Positions 49,363 through 57,583 of a DNA stretch of 64,000 bases are shown here, one piece after another. A program made the position numbers and the translations under genes. Numbering within the stretch: position 1 is the stretch's first letter; every line of letters starts with the position of its first letter. This DNA is from JBHENC01 sp046262295 (GTDB lineage: Bacteria; Acidobacteriota; Blastocatellia; Pyrinomonadales; Pyrinomonadaceae), in contig JBHENC010000002.1 in NCBI GenBank assembly GCA_046262295.1, positions 310,001 through 374,000 on the forward strand, in the 5' to 3' direction. The notes below the pieces were generated by a model, which saw only the letters and a list, made by a program, of their open reading frames with translations, was not told where the DNA came from and made no database searches.

Positions 49363-51300
49363 ATGTGTGGCATCGCCGGATGGTCTGATTTGGATGCTCG
49401 TGCGGACGCGTCGTTTGACGGTGCGGAGGAACTCCTGCGTGCGATGTGCGAGCGTTTGATTCATCGTGGCCCCGATTCCGAAGGCGTGCTGATAACAAAT
49501 GGCGTCGCGCTCGGAATGCGACGGCTTGCGATTATTGATCTTGTGACCGGCGAACAGCCCGCAACGAATGAAGACAATCAAATCAGCGTTATCTTGAACG
49601 GCGAGATTTACAATTACCGTGAGTTGCGCACCCATCTTGAAAAGCGCGGGCATCGTTTCAGAAGCCAATCCGATACGGAAGTGTTGCCGCATCTTTACGA
49701 AGAGTATGGCACAGGAATGCTCGAACATCTCAACGGTATGTTCGCCTTCGCGTTGTGGGATGCACGGCGGCGCAGGCTTTTTCTCGCGCGGGATCGTTTT
49801 GGCGAAAAGCCTTTGTACTGGGGCGCGTTCGGCAATCAATTGTTGTTTGCCTCGGAGCCGAAAGCGTTGCTGGCGCACCCGCTCGTTAAGCCGCGCGTGA
49901 ATTTACAGGCGCTGCGGCAATACTTGTCTTTCGATTACGTGCCCGCACCGCTCTCGATTTACGAAGGCATCAATAAGCTGCCCGCCGCCCATTCGCTCAC
50001 GCTCGAAGACGGAAAAATCGAAGTCAAACCGTATTGGAAATTGAGTTATAAAACCGCCTCGCCCGTGCCGACGGAAGCTGAGGCGGCAGAGCGTGTGCGT
50101 GAGTTGTTGTTCGATTCGGTGCGAATGCGTTTGGCTTCGGATGTGCCGCTCGGCGTGTTGCTGTCGGGCGGCATTGATTCGTCAACCGTCGCGGCGCTTG
50201 CCGTGCGCGCGGCAGGCGAAACGGTAAAGACGTTTTCGATCTCGTTCGCCGAATCGTCTTTCGACGAATCAACGTATGCTCGTTCCGTTGCCAAGTTTCT
50301 CGGGACGGATCATCACGAGGAGCGGCTCGGCGGGAATCTGGCAGCCGGTCTCGTCAGCGATATCGGCGCATGGATGGACGAACCCCTGAGTGATCCGTCG
50401 CTCGTTCCGACTTATTTGCTGTCGCGCTTCACACGGCGGCACGTGACGGTCGCGCTCGGCGGCGACGGCGGCGATGAACTCTTCGCGGGCTATCCGACGT
50501 ATCGCGCGCATAATCTGGCACAACTATACGCGCGCATTCCGCGCGCTTTGCGGCGTGCGCTGGTCGAGCCGTTGGCGCGCCGTCTGCCGGTGAAGACGAA
50601 GAATCTTTCGTTCGATTATAAGGTGCGGCAGTTTATCGCGGGCGCGGACGAGGAAGATGTCGCGCGCCATCATATCTGGTTCGGTTCGTTTGCGCCGCAG
50701 CAACAGGAATATCTTTTGACTTCAGACGTGAAGCGCGCGACCAACGCGGATGTTTACATGGATGCGCGCCGCTTCTTTGAAACCGAATGCGACGGCGAAA
50801 CACTCGTCGAGCGAATGCAGGCGCTGGACACGCAGTTGTATCTGGCCGGAGATATTCTGCCGAAAGTTGATCGCGCGAGCATGGCCGTGTCACTCGAAGT
50901 GCGCGCGCCGTTTCTGGATCATCGCGTTGCGGAATACGTCGCCGCGTTGCCTTTGAATTATAAGTTGCGCGGGCGCACCTCGAAGTACATTCTCAAGCGT
51001 GCGACGCGCGGGCTTGTGCCTGCGTTCGTCGGCAGGCGCGGCAAAAAGGGTTTCGGCGTGCCGGTCGCGGAGTGGCTGAAGAAAACTTTGAGGCCGCTGG
51101 CGCGCGATCTGCTTGCGCCTGCGCGCCTGCGCCGTCACGGGCTTTTCGATCCGCACTACGTGGCGCGCTTACAGTCTGAACACGAGCGCGGGCAGGCCAA
51201 TCATCGCAAGCTGCTCTGGACGCTGCTGATGTTTGAACTCTGGCATGAAAGCTTTATCGAGACTCCGCGCCGCATCGAAAATGTCGCAACCATCGCCTGA
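49363..51300 (+). CDS. asnB: Asparagine synthase-like glutamine amidotransferase (second copy)
   Basis: This 645-residue protein has MCGIAGWSDLDARAD with Cys2 as N-terminal nucleophile, so the ATG at 49363 is required (an upstream ATG at 49300 lies in the repeat). Further marks are HRGPDSEGVLI, LNGEIYNYRELRTHLEKRGH, PLGVLLSGGIDSSTVAALAV, ALGGDGGDELFAGYPTYRAH and PKVDRASMAVSLEVRAPFLD. It is clearly related to the 44-kb copy but well diverged. A role in amidating an exported glycan is inferred from context; true asparagine synthesis remains possible. The next gene probably starts inside its last codons. Confidence 0.92.
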   Translation: MCGIAGWSDLDARADASFDGAEELLRAMCERLIHRGPDSEGVLITNGVALGMRRLAIIDLVTGEQPATNEDNQISVILNGEIYNYRELRTHLEKRGHRFRSQSDTEVLPHLYEEYGTGMLEHLNGMFAFALWDARRRRLFLARDRFGEKPLYWGAFGNQLLFASEPKALLAHPLVKPRVNLQALRQYLSFDYVPAPLSIYEGINKLPAAHSLTLEDGKIEVKPYWKLSYKTASPVPTEAEAAERVRELLFDSVRMRLASDVPLGVLLSGGIDSSTVAALAVRAAGETVKTFSISFAESSFDESTYARSVAKFLGTDHHEERLGGNLAAGLVSDIGAWMDEPLSDPSLVPTYLLSRFTRRHVTVALGGDGGDELFAGYPTYRAHNLAQLYARIPRALRRALVEPLARRLPVKTKNLSFDYKVRQFIAGADEEDVARHHIWFGSFAPQQQEYLLTSDVKRATNADVYMDARRFFETECDGETLVERMQALDTQLYLAGDILPKVDRASMAVSLEVRAPFLDHRVAEYVAALPLNYKLRGRTSKYILKRATRGLVPAFVGRRGKKGFGVPVAEWLKKTLRPLARDLLAPARLRRHGLFDPHYVARLQSEHERGQANHRKLLWTLLMFELWHESFIETPRRIENVATIA

Positions 51301-52606
51301 CTTCAACGCGCGAGAACGCTTGCGGAAGAACGCGCCGGATGAACGCTGCATCGTTAACAGCGATTGTGTGAGCGATATTCATCAGGCTTATGACGCGCTC
51401 GCCGCATGGTGTCGTGTGCGTTCCTACGCCGGATATGATCCCTTCGACGGTTTGAACAGCCGTCTGTTTCAGGCGACGCCGCTCAAACGCTCGCGTCTCG
51501 CGCGTCTCGCGTGGACGCAACTGTTCAAACGCTCGCCCGTCAATTTACGCAGGCTGGCGCGTGTGCCTGTTGAAAGAAACAGCAAGGGGACGGCGCTCTT
51601 TGCGCTCGCGGCGCTCGCGGATTTTCGTCGCCACAAAACGAAAGAAGCGGAGCGACACGCGCGCGCATTGCTTGACGATCTACTGGCGGCGCGCGTTAAA
51701 GGCGAGTGGCACGGGGCGGCGTGGGGCTATAATTTCGATTGGCAGGGACGCGCTTTCTTTGCGCCGAAGAACACGCCGACGATTGTGCCGACGGCCTTTG
51801 CCGCGCGTGCTTTCGTCGAAGCGGCACGCACTTTCGACGATGATGAGTATCTAAGCATCGCGCGCGGCACGTGCGAATTCATTTTGCATGACCTACGGCG
51901 CAGCGCGGAGAGTTTTGAAGAGAAGCGTGCTGAAGTGTGCTGGAGCTATTCGCCGCTCGATACGACGCGCGTCTATAACGCGAGCCTGCTGGCGGCGGAA
52001 ACACTGGCGAGCGTGGCGGCTTTAACGGGTGAGGCGGAGTTGCGCGAATGGGCGGAGCGTGGCGCGCGTTATGTTGTGCGCGGCCAACGCGCAGACGGTT
52101 CGTGGGCATACGGCGCGGATAGTTATCAATCATGGGCTGATAATTTTCACACGGCTTTCGTGTTAACGAGTCTGTCGCGGATTATAGAATCGTGCGGCGA
52201 AGCATGCCGCGATGAGATTGTGGGTGCGGCGCGGCGCGGCTACGACTTCTGGCGCGCGTCGTTCTTTCTTGCGGACGGGTGGCCGAAATACTACCATGAC
52301 AAACTTTATCCGGCGGATGCACATTCCGTCGGCGCAAGCATCATTGCGCTTCTGGAATTGCGCTGGCTGGATGCGAATGCGCCTGCGTTCGCCGAACAGA
52401 TTGCGCGATGGGCTGTGCGCGAACTGTATGATGAGCGCGGATTCTTTTACTACCAGCGCCGTCGTTTCTACAAAGTGCGCACGCCGTATATGCGCTGGTC
52501 TGAAGCATGGATGCTTTACGCGCTGGCACGATTGCTCGAAGAAGCGCCGGATATCACCACACACAGGTCAGCCGACGCGGGAAGCGGTCTGACTGTGGAT
52601 GGTTGA
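51281..52606 (+). CDS. Alpha/alpha-barrel protein of glycan locus, unknown
   Basis: This protein (441 residues from the ATG at 51281; an ATG at 51233 would add 16) is rich in helices. Its repeated features are GTALFALAALADFRRHKTKE, NTPTIVPTAFAARAFVEAAR, YNASLLAAETLASVAALTGE, QRADGSWAYGADSYQSWADN and MRWSEAWMLYALARLLEEA. This is an (alpha/alpha)6 barrel as in polysaccharide lyases, terpenoid cyclases and GH88-like enzymes. No catalytic residue set was recognised. Homologues are common in EPS clusters and often misnamed. It overlaps the end of asnB and so is co-translated. Confidence 0.75.
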   Translation: MSQPSPDFNARERLRKNAPDERCIVNSDCVSDIHQAYDALAAWCRVRSYAGYDPFDGLNSRLFQATPLKRSRLARLAWTQLFKRSPVNLRRLARVPVERNSKGTALFALAALADFRRHKTKEAERHARALLDDLLAARVKGEWHGAAWGYNFDWQGRAFFAPKNTPTIVPTAFAARAFVEAARTFDDDEYLSIARGTCEFILHDLRRSAESFEEKRAEVCWSYSPLDTTRVYNASLLAAETLASVAALTGEAELREWAERGARYVVRGQRADGSWAYGADSYQSWADNFHTAFVLTSLSRIIESCGEACRDEIVGAARRGYDFWRASFFLADGWPKYYHDKLYPADAHSVGASIIALLELRWLDANAPAFAEQIARWAVRELYDERGFFYYQRRRFYKVRTPYMRWSEAWMLYALARLLEEAPDITTHRSADAGSGLTVDG

Positions 52607-52620
52607 GCGCCAAACGCCTT

Positions 52621-53655
52621 ATGCGCATCTGGATTGATCTCGCCAACTCGCCGCACGTGCCTTTTTTTCGCGCACTTATCCCGGAGTTTGTGGAACGCGG
52701 GCACAGCGTCGAAATCACCGCGCGGGCGTTTGCGCAGACTGTCGAGATGGCGGAGGCCGCAGGGCTGGAGGCGACTGTGATCGGCGCGCACGGTGGCGGT
52801 AAGCTGGGAAAAAAGGCTGGCAATCTGGTGGGGCGCGCTATGGCGCTGGCGCGTTGGGCGTGCGGCGGGCGCAGCGTAGGCAGCCGGTTCGATCTGGCGG
52901 TCAGCCATAATTCATACGCGCAGATTGCGGCGGCACGAAGCCTCGGAATCAAGAGCGTAACCTTGATGGACTACGAGCATCAGCCCGCGAATCATCTGGC
53001 TTTCAGGCTCGCCACTACCATTGTCGTGCCGCGTGTTTTCCCTGAAAGCGCACTGCTTCGCGCGGGCGCACGCGCGGCGAAAGTGAGGCGTTACAACGGC
53101 ATCAAGGAAGACGTTTACCTCGCGGACTTTGTTCCCGATCCGCAGTTTATGCAAGAGCTGAACAGGCTCGGCGTCGAATCGCGCGATGTGCTCGTCGTGC
53201 TCCGGCCTCCGGCGCGCGAGGCGCTCTATCATCGTTTCGATAACGAATTGTTCGACGAGTGCATCGCACGCTTGCGGCCACGTTCAGACGTTAAGATGAT
53301 TTTGCTGGCGCGTTCCGCAATGCAGCGCGAAAAGTATGCGGCGCAGGCGAGCGCGAATCTTATTTTGCCGACGACGGCGCTCGACGGTGCGAATCTAATC
53401 GCGGCGGCGGATTTAGTGGTTAGCGCGGGCGGAACGATGAATCGTGAAGCGGCGGCGCTCGGCATTCCGGTGGCGACGATTTACGCCGGACGCTGGGCGG
53501 CGGTGGACGAACAGCTCGTTCGTGAAGACAGATTGCGGCGCATACACTCGCGCGCGGATTTAGAGGCGCTGCCCGTGCGAAAGAAACCGGATGCCTGCGC
53601 CCGTCGCGTCGTTGGAGTGCGCAAACAAGTCACGGAGTTAATACTTGCGCCTTGA
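52621..53655 (+). CDS. DUF354 family GT-B-like protein
   Basis: This 344-residue protein starts MRIWIDLANSPHVPFFRALI, the hallmark of DUF354. SHNSYAQIAAARSLGIKSVT, DYEHQPANHLAFRLATTIVV, and the late DLVVSAGGTMNREAAALGIP, a donor-site-like loop, follow. DUF354 proteins resemble UDP-GlcNAc 2-epimerase/GT-B folds and are found in archaeal and bacterial surface-glycan clusters; the reaction is unknown. ATG at 52621 was chosen over a 38-codon upstream extension that overlaps the barrel gene. Confidence 0.85.
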   Translation: MRIWIDLANSPHVPFFRALIPEFVERGHSVEITARAFAQTVEMAEAAGLEATVIGAHGGGKLGKKAGNLVGRAMALARWACGGRSVGSRFDLAVSHNSYAQIAAARSLGIKSVTLMDYEHQPANHLAFRLATTIVVPRVFPESALLRAGARAAKVRRYNGIKEDVYLADFVPDPQFMQELNRLGVESRDVLVVLRPPAREALYHRFDNELFDECIARLRPRSDVKMILLARSAMQREKYAAQASANLILPTTALDGANLIAAADLVVSAGGTMNREAAALGIPVATIYAGRWAAVDEQLVREDRLRRIHSRADLEALPVRKKPDACARRVVGVRKQVTELILAP

Positions 53656-53701
53656 GACGAGTGTTTGAGTTATGCGCTGCATTCTTCTACGGTCTTGATG
53701 A

Positions 53702-55291
53702 GTGCCTGAAACTTTAAGGATGAGCCGTCTTTTGTTTGCTGAAGAATCGAAAGAAGGATTAAGCGATGCGCGCCGCGTGCGTGCTCCGGCGCGGGCGCCG
53801 CAGTGGGTTATTCCGGCGGTTAGAGCCGCGCTCCTCTGTGCGGATGCGTTGATCGCCGCGCTTGCGTTTCTCGCGGCGTTTTACCTGCGCGAAGGCAATA
53901 TCTTTTTCAACACTCTCGCGGACGGGCGCATCGTCTGGAACGAAAAATTTCTGCCTTATGCGGCGCTGCTGTTGTTCGTCGTGCCGATTCGTCTCATCTG
54001 TTTCGCTTACTATGATCTGTACAGGTTGCGCGGCGAGTTTTCGTTTGTAGACGATGGTGCGCGCATCTTCCGGGCGACGGCGACCGCGACACTGTTGATT
54101 GTTGCGGCAGCGTTTATGTATCGCGGCGTTTATGCGTTTCGCGCGTTCTCTTATGCGCGTGGCGTCTTTGTGCTCGACTTCGTGCTGGCGCTCGCGGCTT
54201 ACATGATTTTGCGCGGGCTGGTTCGTTGGGCGCAGACGACTGCGCGGCGGCGTGATGTTAATTTGCTGCCGACTTTAGTTGTCGGGCGCGGGACGGAGGC
54301 GGCCTTGTGCATCAGGGAGATGAACGCGCGGCCTGAACTCGGTTATCGCGTGGTCGGGGTGATCGAAAGCGGCGCGTTGAAGACGCCGACGCCGCGTGTG
54401 TTCGAGGGCGTGCCCGTGATCGGTGATTTTGAAAAGCTGCCGGAGTTGATACGCGAAGCCAGAGTGAGCGAAGTAATCATCACGGACTTCAATATTCCGG
54501 GCGACGCACTTTTTGAAGTAATGATGCGTTGCGGCAGAACGCGCGGCATAGAATTTCGCATCGCGCCGAGTCTCTTCAATTTTCTGCCGCGCAAGACGGA
54601 GATCGACCAGATTGGCGTGTTGCCGATGATACGCCTTTTCCGCGAACCGCTCTCGAATGCCGCGCGCATCACCAAACGCCTCTTCGACATCTTCATCGCG
54701 TCGCTGGCGCTTTCGATCTTCGCTCCGGCGTGGTTGATTATCGCCGCGCTTATCAAGCTGGATTCAAAGGGGTCTGTCTTTTATTTGCAGGAGCGCGTCG
54801 GGATGGACGGGCGCGTTTTTCTCTTCTATAAATTCCGCACGATGCGCGTCGGCGCGGACGACGCGACGCACCGCGAATATCAGCGCCGCTTTATCGCCGG
54901 ACACCCGGACGCAAATTTGGGCGACGACGAGCGTCCGGCTTATAAACTGCTCGCCGATTCGCGCGTCACACGGACGGGCAGCGTGTTGCGCCGTTTGAGT
55001 CTGGATGAATTGCCGCAACTTCTTAATGTGCTGCGCGGCGACATGAGCATCGTCGGCCCCCGCCCGCCGATTCCTTACGAAGTCGAAGCCTACGAATTGT
55101 GGCATCGCAAGCGGCTCGACATGAAGCCGGGACTAACGGGCTTGTGGCAAGTTTCCGGGCGCAACCGTTTGTCCTTTGAAGAGATGGTGCGCCTTGATCT
55201 TTATTACATCGAAAACTGGTCGCTGCTGCTCGATCTGAAAATCATCCTGCGCACCTTGCCCGTTATGCTGCGCGGCGACAATGCTTATTAG
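53702..55291 (+). CDS. Polyprenyl glycosylphosphotransferase (WbaP/WcaJ-like)
   Basis: This 529-residue membrane protein starts glycan repeat synthesis by moving a sugar-1-phosphate to undecaprenyl phosphate. It has four N-terminal transmembrane helices (about 35-175), a CoA-binding-like Rossmann domain (about 185-310, LPTLVVGRGTEAALCIREMN), a re-entrant helix, and the catalytic domain. The latter has KRLFDIFIASLALSIFAPAW, YKFRTMRVGADD, LSLDELPQLLNVLRGDMSIV, GPRPPIPYEVEAYELWHRKR and PGLTGLWQVSGRNRLSFEEM. The start is GTG at 53702 or ATG at 53720. The sugar (Glc, Gal or other) cannot be told. Confidence 0.94.
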   Translation: MPETLRMSRLLFAEESKEGLSDARRVRAPARAPQWVIPAVRAALLCADALIAALAFLAAFYLREGNIFFNTLADGRIVWNEKFLPYAALLLFVVPIRLICFAYYDLYRLRGEFSFVDDGARIFRATATATLLIVAAAFMYRGVYAFRAFSYARGVFVLDFVLALAAYMILRGLVRWAQTTARRRDVNLLPTLVVGRGTEAALCIREMNARPELGYRVVGVIESGALKTPTPRVFEGVPVIGDFEKLPELIREARVSEVIITDFNIPGDALFEVMMRCGRTRGIEFRIAPSLFNFLPRKTEIDQIGVLPMIRLFREPLSNAARITKRLFDIFIASLALSIFAPAWLIIAALIKLDSKGSVFYLQERVGMDGRVFLFYKFRTMRVGADDATHREYQRRFIAGHPDANLGDDERPAYKLLADSRVTRTGSVLRRLSLDELPQLLNVLRGDMSIVGPRPPIPYEVEAYELWHRKRLDMKPGLTGLWQVSGRNRLSFEEMVRLDLYYIENWSLLLDLKIILRTLPVMLRGDNAY

Positions 55292-55331
55292 TGCATAACT
55301 ATATTTGGCTCAACCATAGACAAATAAAACT

Positions 55332-55724
55332 ATGAAACAAAGTATCGTGCATATTGCTCTGGTGGTAGACGACTATGACGAAGCCATCAGATTTTATACG
55401 GAGAAATTGAATTTCACTCTAATAGAAGATACCGCTCAGAGCGAAACCAAGCGTTGGGTTTTAGTTGCGCCCAAGGGAGCGGAAGAATGTTGTTTATTAC
55501 TGGCTAAGGGCGTCGGCGAAGAACAACGAAGCCGAATCGGAAACCAGACGGGTGGGCGAGTTTTTCTGTTCTTGAAGACCGATGACTTTTGGAGAGATTA
55601 TAAAAATATGCAGTCGCAAGATATAAACTTTGTCAGAGAACCGAAAAACGAGGACTACGGAACGGTTGCCGTCTTTGAAGACTTATACGGAAATCTCTGG
55701 GATTTGGTCGAGTTCAAAAAGTAA
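55332..55724 (+). CDS. Glyoxalase/VOC family protein
   Basis: This 130-residue protein has IVHIALVVDDYDEAIRFYTE at the start, LVAPKGAEECCLLLAKGVGE in the middle and TVAVFEDLYGNLWDLVEFKK at the end. That is the paired beta-alpha-beta-beta-beta pattern of VOC metalloproteins, with H8 and terminal E as likely metal ligands. It may be a resistance, glyoxalase or dioxygenase type; no substrate is clear. Codon use is visibly richer in A/T than in its neighbours, suggesting separate ancestry. It interrupts the glycan locus between the initiating transferase and the ligase. Confidence 0.88.
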   Translation: MKQSIVHIALVVDDYDEAIRFYTEKLNFTLIEDTAQSETKRWVLVAPKGAEECCLLLAKGVGEEQRSRIGNQTGGRVFLFLKTDDFWRDYKNMQSQDINFVREPKNEDYGTVAVFEDLYGNLWDLVEFKK

Positions 55725-55764
55725 AAATGAGTGAATTGTATTCTTGCTCTGAATATTTATAACC

Positions 55765-57318
55765 ATGAGTTCATCCACCGTAATTAATAGCGCAACGGAC
55801 AGCCTTATTCCACAGGAAAGAACGAGCGCGTTGGGCGTGTGGCTTGACCGTGTGATCGTCGTGTGGATATTCGCGCTGGCCGTTTTCGCGCCGCATTCTA
55901 TTGCGGCGGCGGAGATTAGCTGGATGGCGGGGATGACGGCGTGGGTGGCGCGTTACGTGTTCGTGCGCCCGCGCCGGAAGCTTTTCAGGACGCCGCTTGA
56001 TTACGCGCTGCTGGGCTTCTTCGCGCTCTCGATGATTTCTTCGTTCATCTCGTATGATCCGATTGTGTCCATCGGCAAGTTACGCGCGGTGAGCCTCTTT
56101 ACCATCGCGTATCTCGTCGCGGAGAACATACATTCGCGGCGCGTGTTGCGGCTTCTCGTGTTGACGCTCGTCGCGTCGTGCATGATTAATGTAGTCTACA
56201 CGTTAGGCGAGCGCGTGGTGGGGCGCGGAATTAAAGTGGAAGCTCTGGCGGCAGCGAGTCCTTTGCGGATTGCCGGAGTGCAGGACGGCGATACCTTGCT
56301 CACAATTGACGGTCGCAAACTGCATCGCCCGGAAGAATTGATTGACGCGCTGGCCGCTTCATCTACGGCGAACGCGGCACCGGCGCGCGTGAAGATTTAT
56401 CGTTTCGAGGCGATGCCGGTGATCGAAATTCCGCGCGGGCAGTTTCTTAATGGCACGACGACGCTTGAAAAGTTAGGAATCGGAAGTTGGGCGCGTGGGC
56501 GCGATTGGCGTGCGAGCGGTTTTTACGGCCACTACGTGACGTATGCCGAAGTGCTGCAACTGATTCTCTCGCTCGCCTTCGGACTCTTTATCGCGTTGCG
56601 GCAAAAGAAAAACTGGCGCGGTGCGTTGCTCGCGGTGGCATTGTTCGGCATCGGCGGGTGTTTACTGCTGACGGTGACGCGCGCTTCGTGGCTCGCGTTT
56701 CTCATCGCAGCATTTGTGATCGTTTTGATCGGCGCATCGCGGCGCACGGCGCTGGCGCTGGTGGCGTGCGCGGTGCTCGTCGTTCCCACAGGTCTTTTTG
56801 TGCTTCAGCAAAAACGCAACGTCAAGTTTGTAGACCAGAGCGATGGCTCAATCCTGTGGCGTGAGACGGTCTATCGTGAAGGCTTACAGTTGCTCGTAAG
56901 CAAGCCGCGCCATCTGCTTGTCGGCGTCGGGATGGATTCGATTCTCCGGCACTGGCGCAAGTGGGGAATGTTCGATAACGGACGGCTGCCCATCGGCCAT
57001 ATGCACCAGACGCTGTTGCAGCTTGCGCTCGAACGCGGCGTGCCGACGCTGCTCGCGTGGCTGGCGCTCATCTGGCTTTACGCGCGTATGTTGTGGAGAC
57101 GGGCGCGGCGAAAGGATTTCGAGAATTGGATCGAGCATGGATTGGCGCTCGGCGCGCTCGGCGGCCTGTGCGGATTCTTCGCCAGCGCGATGGTGCATTA
57201 TAATTTCGGTGATTCGGAAGTCGCCATCGTTCTTTATTTCATCATGGGTCTGTGTCTCGTTCTCGAAAGGGAAGCGAAGGCACAAGACCATCGGCATACG
57301 TCGCATCGCGGAACATAA
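55765..57318 (+). CDS. O-antigen ligase/polymerase-like protein with PDZ-like insert
   Basis: This 517-residue polytopic protein belongs to the Wzy_C/WaaL group. Membrane helices fill about residues 28-150 and 255-345 and recur near the C-terminus. The long periplasmic loop with RETVYREGLQLLVSKPRHLL and GHMHQTLLQLALERGVPTLL carries the conserved Arg and His of ligases. Unusually, a soluble segment (about 155-235) with SPLRIAGVQDGDTLLTIDGR and KLHRPEELIDALAA reads like a PDZ domain peptide-binding core. It would polymerise or transfer the undecaprenyl-linked glycan outside the inner membrane. Which of the two acts is not decidable. Confidence 0.85.
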   Translation: MSSSTVINSATDSLIPQERTSALGVWLDRVIVVWIFALAVFAPHSIAAAEISWMAGMTAWVARYVFVRPRRKLFRTPLDYALLGFFALSMISSFISYDPIVSIGKLRAVSLFTIAYLVAENIHSRRVLRLLVLTLVASCMINVVYTLGERVVGRGIKVEALAAASPLRIAGVQDGDTLLTIDGRKLHRPEELIDALAASSTANAAPARVKIYRFEAMPVIEIPRGQFLNGTTTLEKLGIGSWARGRDWRASGFYGHYVTYAEVLQLILSLAFGLFIALRQKKNWRGALLAVALFGIGGCLLLTVTRASWLAFLIAAFVIVLIGASRRTALALVACAVLVVPTGLFVLQQKRNVKFVDQSDGSILWRETVYREGLQLLVSKPRHLLVGVGMDSILRHWRKWGMFDNGRLPIGHMHQTLLQLALERGVPTLLAWLALIWLYARMLWRRARRKDFENWIEHGLALGALGGLCGFFASAMVHYNFGDSEVAIVLYFIMGLCLVLEREAKAQDHRHTSHRGT

Positions 57319-57583
57319 CAAATTTACCTTTCAACTCCTGCCGCAGAAGTTTTTACCGCCCGCGTTTAGTCTTGCCTGTTGCGCGCATAATCGTTTCATA
57401 GACGCTTGCGCAGTTAGTGTGTTAAATTCGTTGGTGTTCAAATCTCTGGCGCTGTTGGCAGGCGGATGGGTGGGAAACCTGCCGGAATAGCGTCGCCTTT
57501 TACTCTTTCGACATAACGCTGAAAAGGATCGGACTGGAATTTCATCGAAGTTCGGTCTTTGTAGTTGCATAAAGCGTGTTGCG

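Noticed and set aside
57440..57465. -24/-12 (sigma54) promoter candidate TGGCGCTGTTGGCA
   Set aside because: Spacing between the GG and GC elements is two bases too short for a sigma54 promoter.
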